Position numbers and translations under genes: made by a program
Part shown: positions 6,447 to 7,717 of the stretch, one piece after another
How positions within the stretch are numbered: position 1 is the stretch's first letter
Layout of the letters: each line of letters starts with the position of its first letter
Notes under the pieces: generated by a model
The model's input: the letters and a program-made list of their open reading frames with translations, nothing else
The model's database searches: none
What the model was told of the DNA's origin: nothing
NCBI GenBank assembly: GCA_031363705.1
Contig: JANLUX010000323.1
Span: 1 to 7,717 of the forward strand
DNA: 7,717 bases
Origin: JANLUX01 sp031363705
Lineage (GTDB): Bacteria > Bacteroidota > Bacteroidia > AKYH767-A > OLB10
Direction of reading: 5' to 3'

Positions 6447-7667
6447 ATGAATCAATCCCATTATGACCTGATAGTAATTGGAGGAGGAATTGTTGGACTT
6501 GCATCAGCATATAAGATCAACCTGCATCATCCACATCTTAAAATATTGGTGTTGGAAAAAGAAAAGGCAGTGGCAATGCATCAAACCGGGCGTAACTCAG
6601 GAGTTATCCATTCAGGTATTTATTATAAACCAGGAAGCTATAAAGCGAAGAATTGCGTGGAAGGACGAAGAGAATTAGTTCAATTTGCACGTGAGCATAA
6701 CATCGGTCATGATGTATGCGGAAAAATTATTGTGGCTACTCATCCCAATGAATTGCAACACATGGATCGTGTTTATGATAACGGTATAAGGAATGGTGTA
6801 GAGGATATTGAAAAGATAACAGCGGATCAGATTCGTGAAATTGAACCTTTTTGTAATGGTATTGCAGGCTTGCGGGTTGGCTGCACAGGCATCATTGATT
6901 TTGTGGGTGTTTGCAAAGTATTGCAACAATTAATTGAACAGAAATTTCCCGGCAGTCATGTCTTAACAGGTCATTGTGTAACAGGATTTGACAATCACAA
7001 TAATCACATCCGTGTTATTACAGACAAAGAAATTTTCAATGCAAAATATATTGTCAACTGCACAGGATTGTTTGCAGATAGAATTGCAAAAAAAGATCAT
7101 GTTGATCCTGACATGAAAATTGTTGGCTTTCGCGGAGATTATTATGAGTTAACTCCACAGGCACAACACAAGGTAAAAAACCTCATCTATCCTGTTCCTG
7201 ATCCACAGTTTCCTTTTCTTGGGGTTCATTTCACGCGAATGATTAATCATCCAACCGAATGCGGACCAAATGCTGTATTTACGTTTAAGCGCGAAGGTTA
7301 TAACAAAACGGATTTTGATTTTAATGATTCGTTTGAAGCATTGACTTATGCCGGCACGTGGAAGTTATTTTTCAAGCATTGGAAATTTGGTTTGGATGAA
7401 TACCGGAGAGCTTTTTCAAAAAAATTATTTCTTGAACGCTTGCAACGATTAATTCCCTCATTAACGATGGATGACATTGTTCCAGGCAGAGCAGGAGTGC
7501 GTGCAATGGCTTTGGATAATGATGGAAACATGATTGATGATTTTAAAATTGTTCACAACGATCATGCATTGCATGTACTGAATGCTCCTTCACCTGCTGC
7601 TACTGCGTGCCTTGCAATTGGCAATGCAGTAAACGAAATGGCGGAGAAAAATTTTAATTTAAACTGA
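6447..7667 (+). CDS. lhgO: L-2-hydroxyglutarate oxidase (FAD-dependent, LhgO/YgaF family)
   Basis: A 406-residue flavoenzyme of the DAO superfamily that oxidises L-2-hydroxyglutarate to 2-oxoglutarate; in E. coli LhgO feeds the electrons to the membrane quinone pool, and the human counterpart is L2HGDH. The N-terminal Rossmann motif is YDLIVIGGGIVGLASAY (GxGxxG at 12-17), with Glu37 ending the second strand (ILVLEKE) to bind the FAD ribose. The family signature HQTGRNSGVIHSGIYYKPGS runs from 45 to 64. The second FAD-contact strand is YIVNCTGLFADRIA, followed by VGFRGDYYEL. The C-terminal FAD region has VPGRAGVRAMALDNDG and LNAPSPAATACLAIG. Length matches E. coli LhgO (422) and no key motif is missing. 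ATG 6447 is the only in-frame start giving a complete Rossmann strand; no Shine-Dalgarno precedes it. It ends in tandem in-frame stops (TGA TAA). It is divergent from the envelope operon and its product is the substrate of the SucA enzyme encoded in this window. D-2-hydroxyglutarate or glycerol-3-phosphate enzymes are unlikely given the signature. Confidence 0.94.
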   Translation: MNQSHYDLIVIGGGIVGLASAYKINLHHPHLKILVLEKEKAVAMHQTGRNSGVIHSGIYYKPGSYKAKNCVEGRRELVQFAREHNIGHDVCGKIIVATHPNELQHMDRVYDNGIRNGVEDIEKITADQIREIEPFCNGIAGLRVGCTGIIDFVGVCKVLQQLIEQKFPGSHVLTGHCVTGFDNHNNHIRVITDKEIFNAKYIVNCTGLFADRIAKKDHVDPDMKIVGFRGDYYELTPQAQHKVKNLIYPVPDPQFPFLGVHFTRMINHPTECGPNAVFTFKREGYNKTDFDFNDSFEALTYAGTWKLFFKHWKFGLDEYRRAFSKKLFLERLQRLIPSLTMDDIVPGRAGVRAMALDNDGNMIDDFKIVHNDHALHVLNAPSPAATACLAIGNAVNEMAEKNFNLN

Positions 7668-7684
7668 TAAACAAAATCAGTTTT
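7661..7684 (+). terminator. weak intrinsic-terminator-like hairpin at the lhgO stop
   Basis: AAACTGAT (7661-7668) pairs perfectly with ATCAGTTT (7676-7683) around a 7-nt A-rich loop, and a TTTT run closes the structure. The stem has only two G-C pairs, and the T run is part of the stem rather than after it, so termination would be inefficient. The stem includes the lhgO stop codon. Confidence 0.35.
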
Positions 7685-7703
7685 CAACACGTCTTTCTAT
7701 TTT

Positions 7704-7711
7704 TAACTTTG
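7704..7711 (+). promoter_or_regulatory. candidate -7 element (TAACTTTG) for a plus-strand gene beyond the right edge
   Basis: TAACTTTG is an exact TAnnTTTG match, 36 nt after the lhgO stop. TTTTC about 18 nt upstream is a poor -33 candidate. No start codon follows on the plus strand in the remaining 6 bases, so the gene it would serve lies outside the window. Confidence 0.4.
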
Positions 7712-7717
7712 TCAATA

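Noticed and set aside
6286..6510. N-terminal extension of the FadL-type frame to an ATG at 6510 (477 codons)
   Set aside because: The extra 75 codons precede a clear signal peptide, do not resemble the family and run antisense over the start of lhgO.
6675..6929. Minus-strand 84-codon frame opposite lhgO (also a 61-codon one at 7346-7531)
   Set aside because: Both are antisense to conserved FAD-enzyme sequence and have no recognisable features.
1..7717. CRISPR array, transposon, tRNA/rRNA gene, defence island or biosynthetic cluster
   Set aside because: No spaced direct repeats, transposase motifs, terminal inverted repeats, tRNA-like folds or relevant protein families were seen; nearly all of the window is covered by five recognisable genes.

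Overview
This is an ordinary, gene-dense chromosomal stretch from an AT-rich Gram-negative bacterium, almost certainly Bacteroidota. Four signals agree: (i) a small secreted protein with a C-terminal domain of the type IX secretion (T9SS) kind, (ii) a FadL/OmpP1-type outer-membrane barrel followed by an SGNH lipoprotein, a pairing I associate with this phylum, (iii) copies of the Bacteroidota -7 promoter element TAnnTTTG in three of the four non-coding gaps, correctly oriented, and (iv) no convincing Shine-Dalgarno sequences. The genus cannot be fixed from the sequence; the E1o N-terminus resembles that of Chitinophagia/Sphingobacteriia-like members.

Layout: 1-2716 (minus) is the E1 subunit of 2-oxoglutarate dehydrogenase (sucA), open across the left edge and missing only its last few codons and stop. 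2717-2782 is a short gap with a sucA promoter candidate and an imperfect 7-bp tandem repeat. Three minus-strand envelope genes follow, transcribed right to left: a FadL-type outer-membrane protein (6285 to 5077), an SGNH/GDSL hydrolase lipoprotein whose start overlaps the FadL stop by 11 bp (5087 to 3741), and, 55 bp further on, a T9SS-type cargo protein (3685 to 2783). They look like one operon, with sucA next in the same direction but with its own promoter candidate. A 161-bp divergent promoter region (6286-6446) separates the operon from a plus-strand L-2-hydroxyglutarate oxidase (lhgO, 6447-7667). The window ends with a weak terminator-like hairpin and a promoter element for a plus-strand gene beyond the edge.

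How the genes work together: the FadL channel and SGNH lipoprotein plausibly act together at the outer membrane on uptake or hydrolysis of hydrophobic esters. lhgO makes 2-oxoglutarate from L-2-hydroxyglutarate, and sucA consumes 2-oxoglutarate. Since 2-oxoglutarate dehydrogenase can itself form L-2-hydroxyglutarate as a side product in some organisms, lhgO near sucA makes metabolite-repair sense, but they are divergent and separated by the envelope operon, so this is only suggestive.

I found no mobile element, CRISPR array, RNA gene, defence system or clearly novel system. The findings are modest: a non-canonical block I (GGS) in the hydrolase, a promoter element so close to the lhgO start that a leaderless mRNA is possible, and a tandem repeat where the sucA -33 element should lie.
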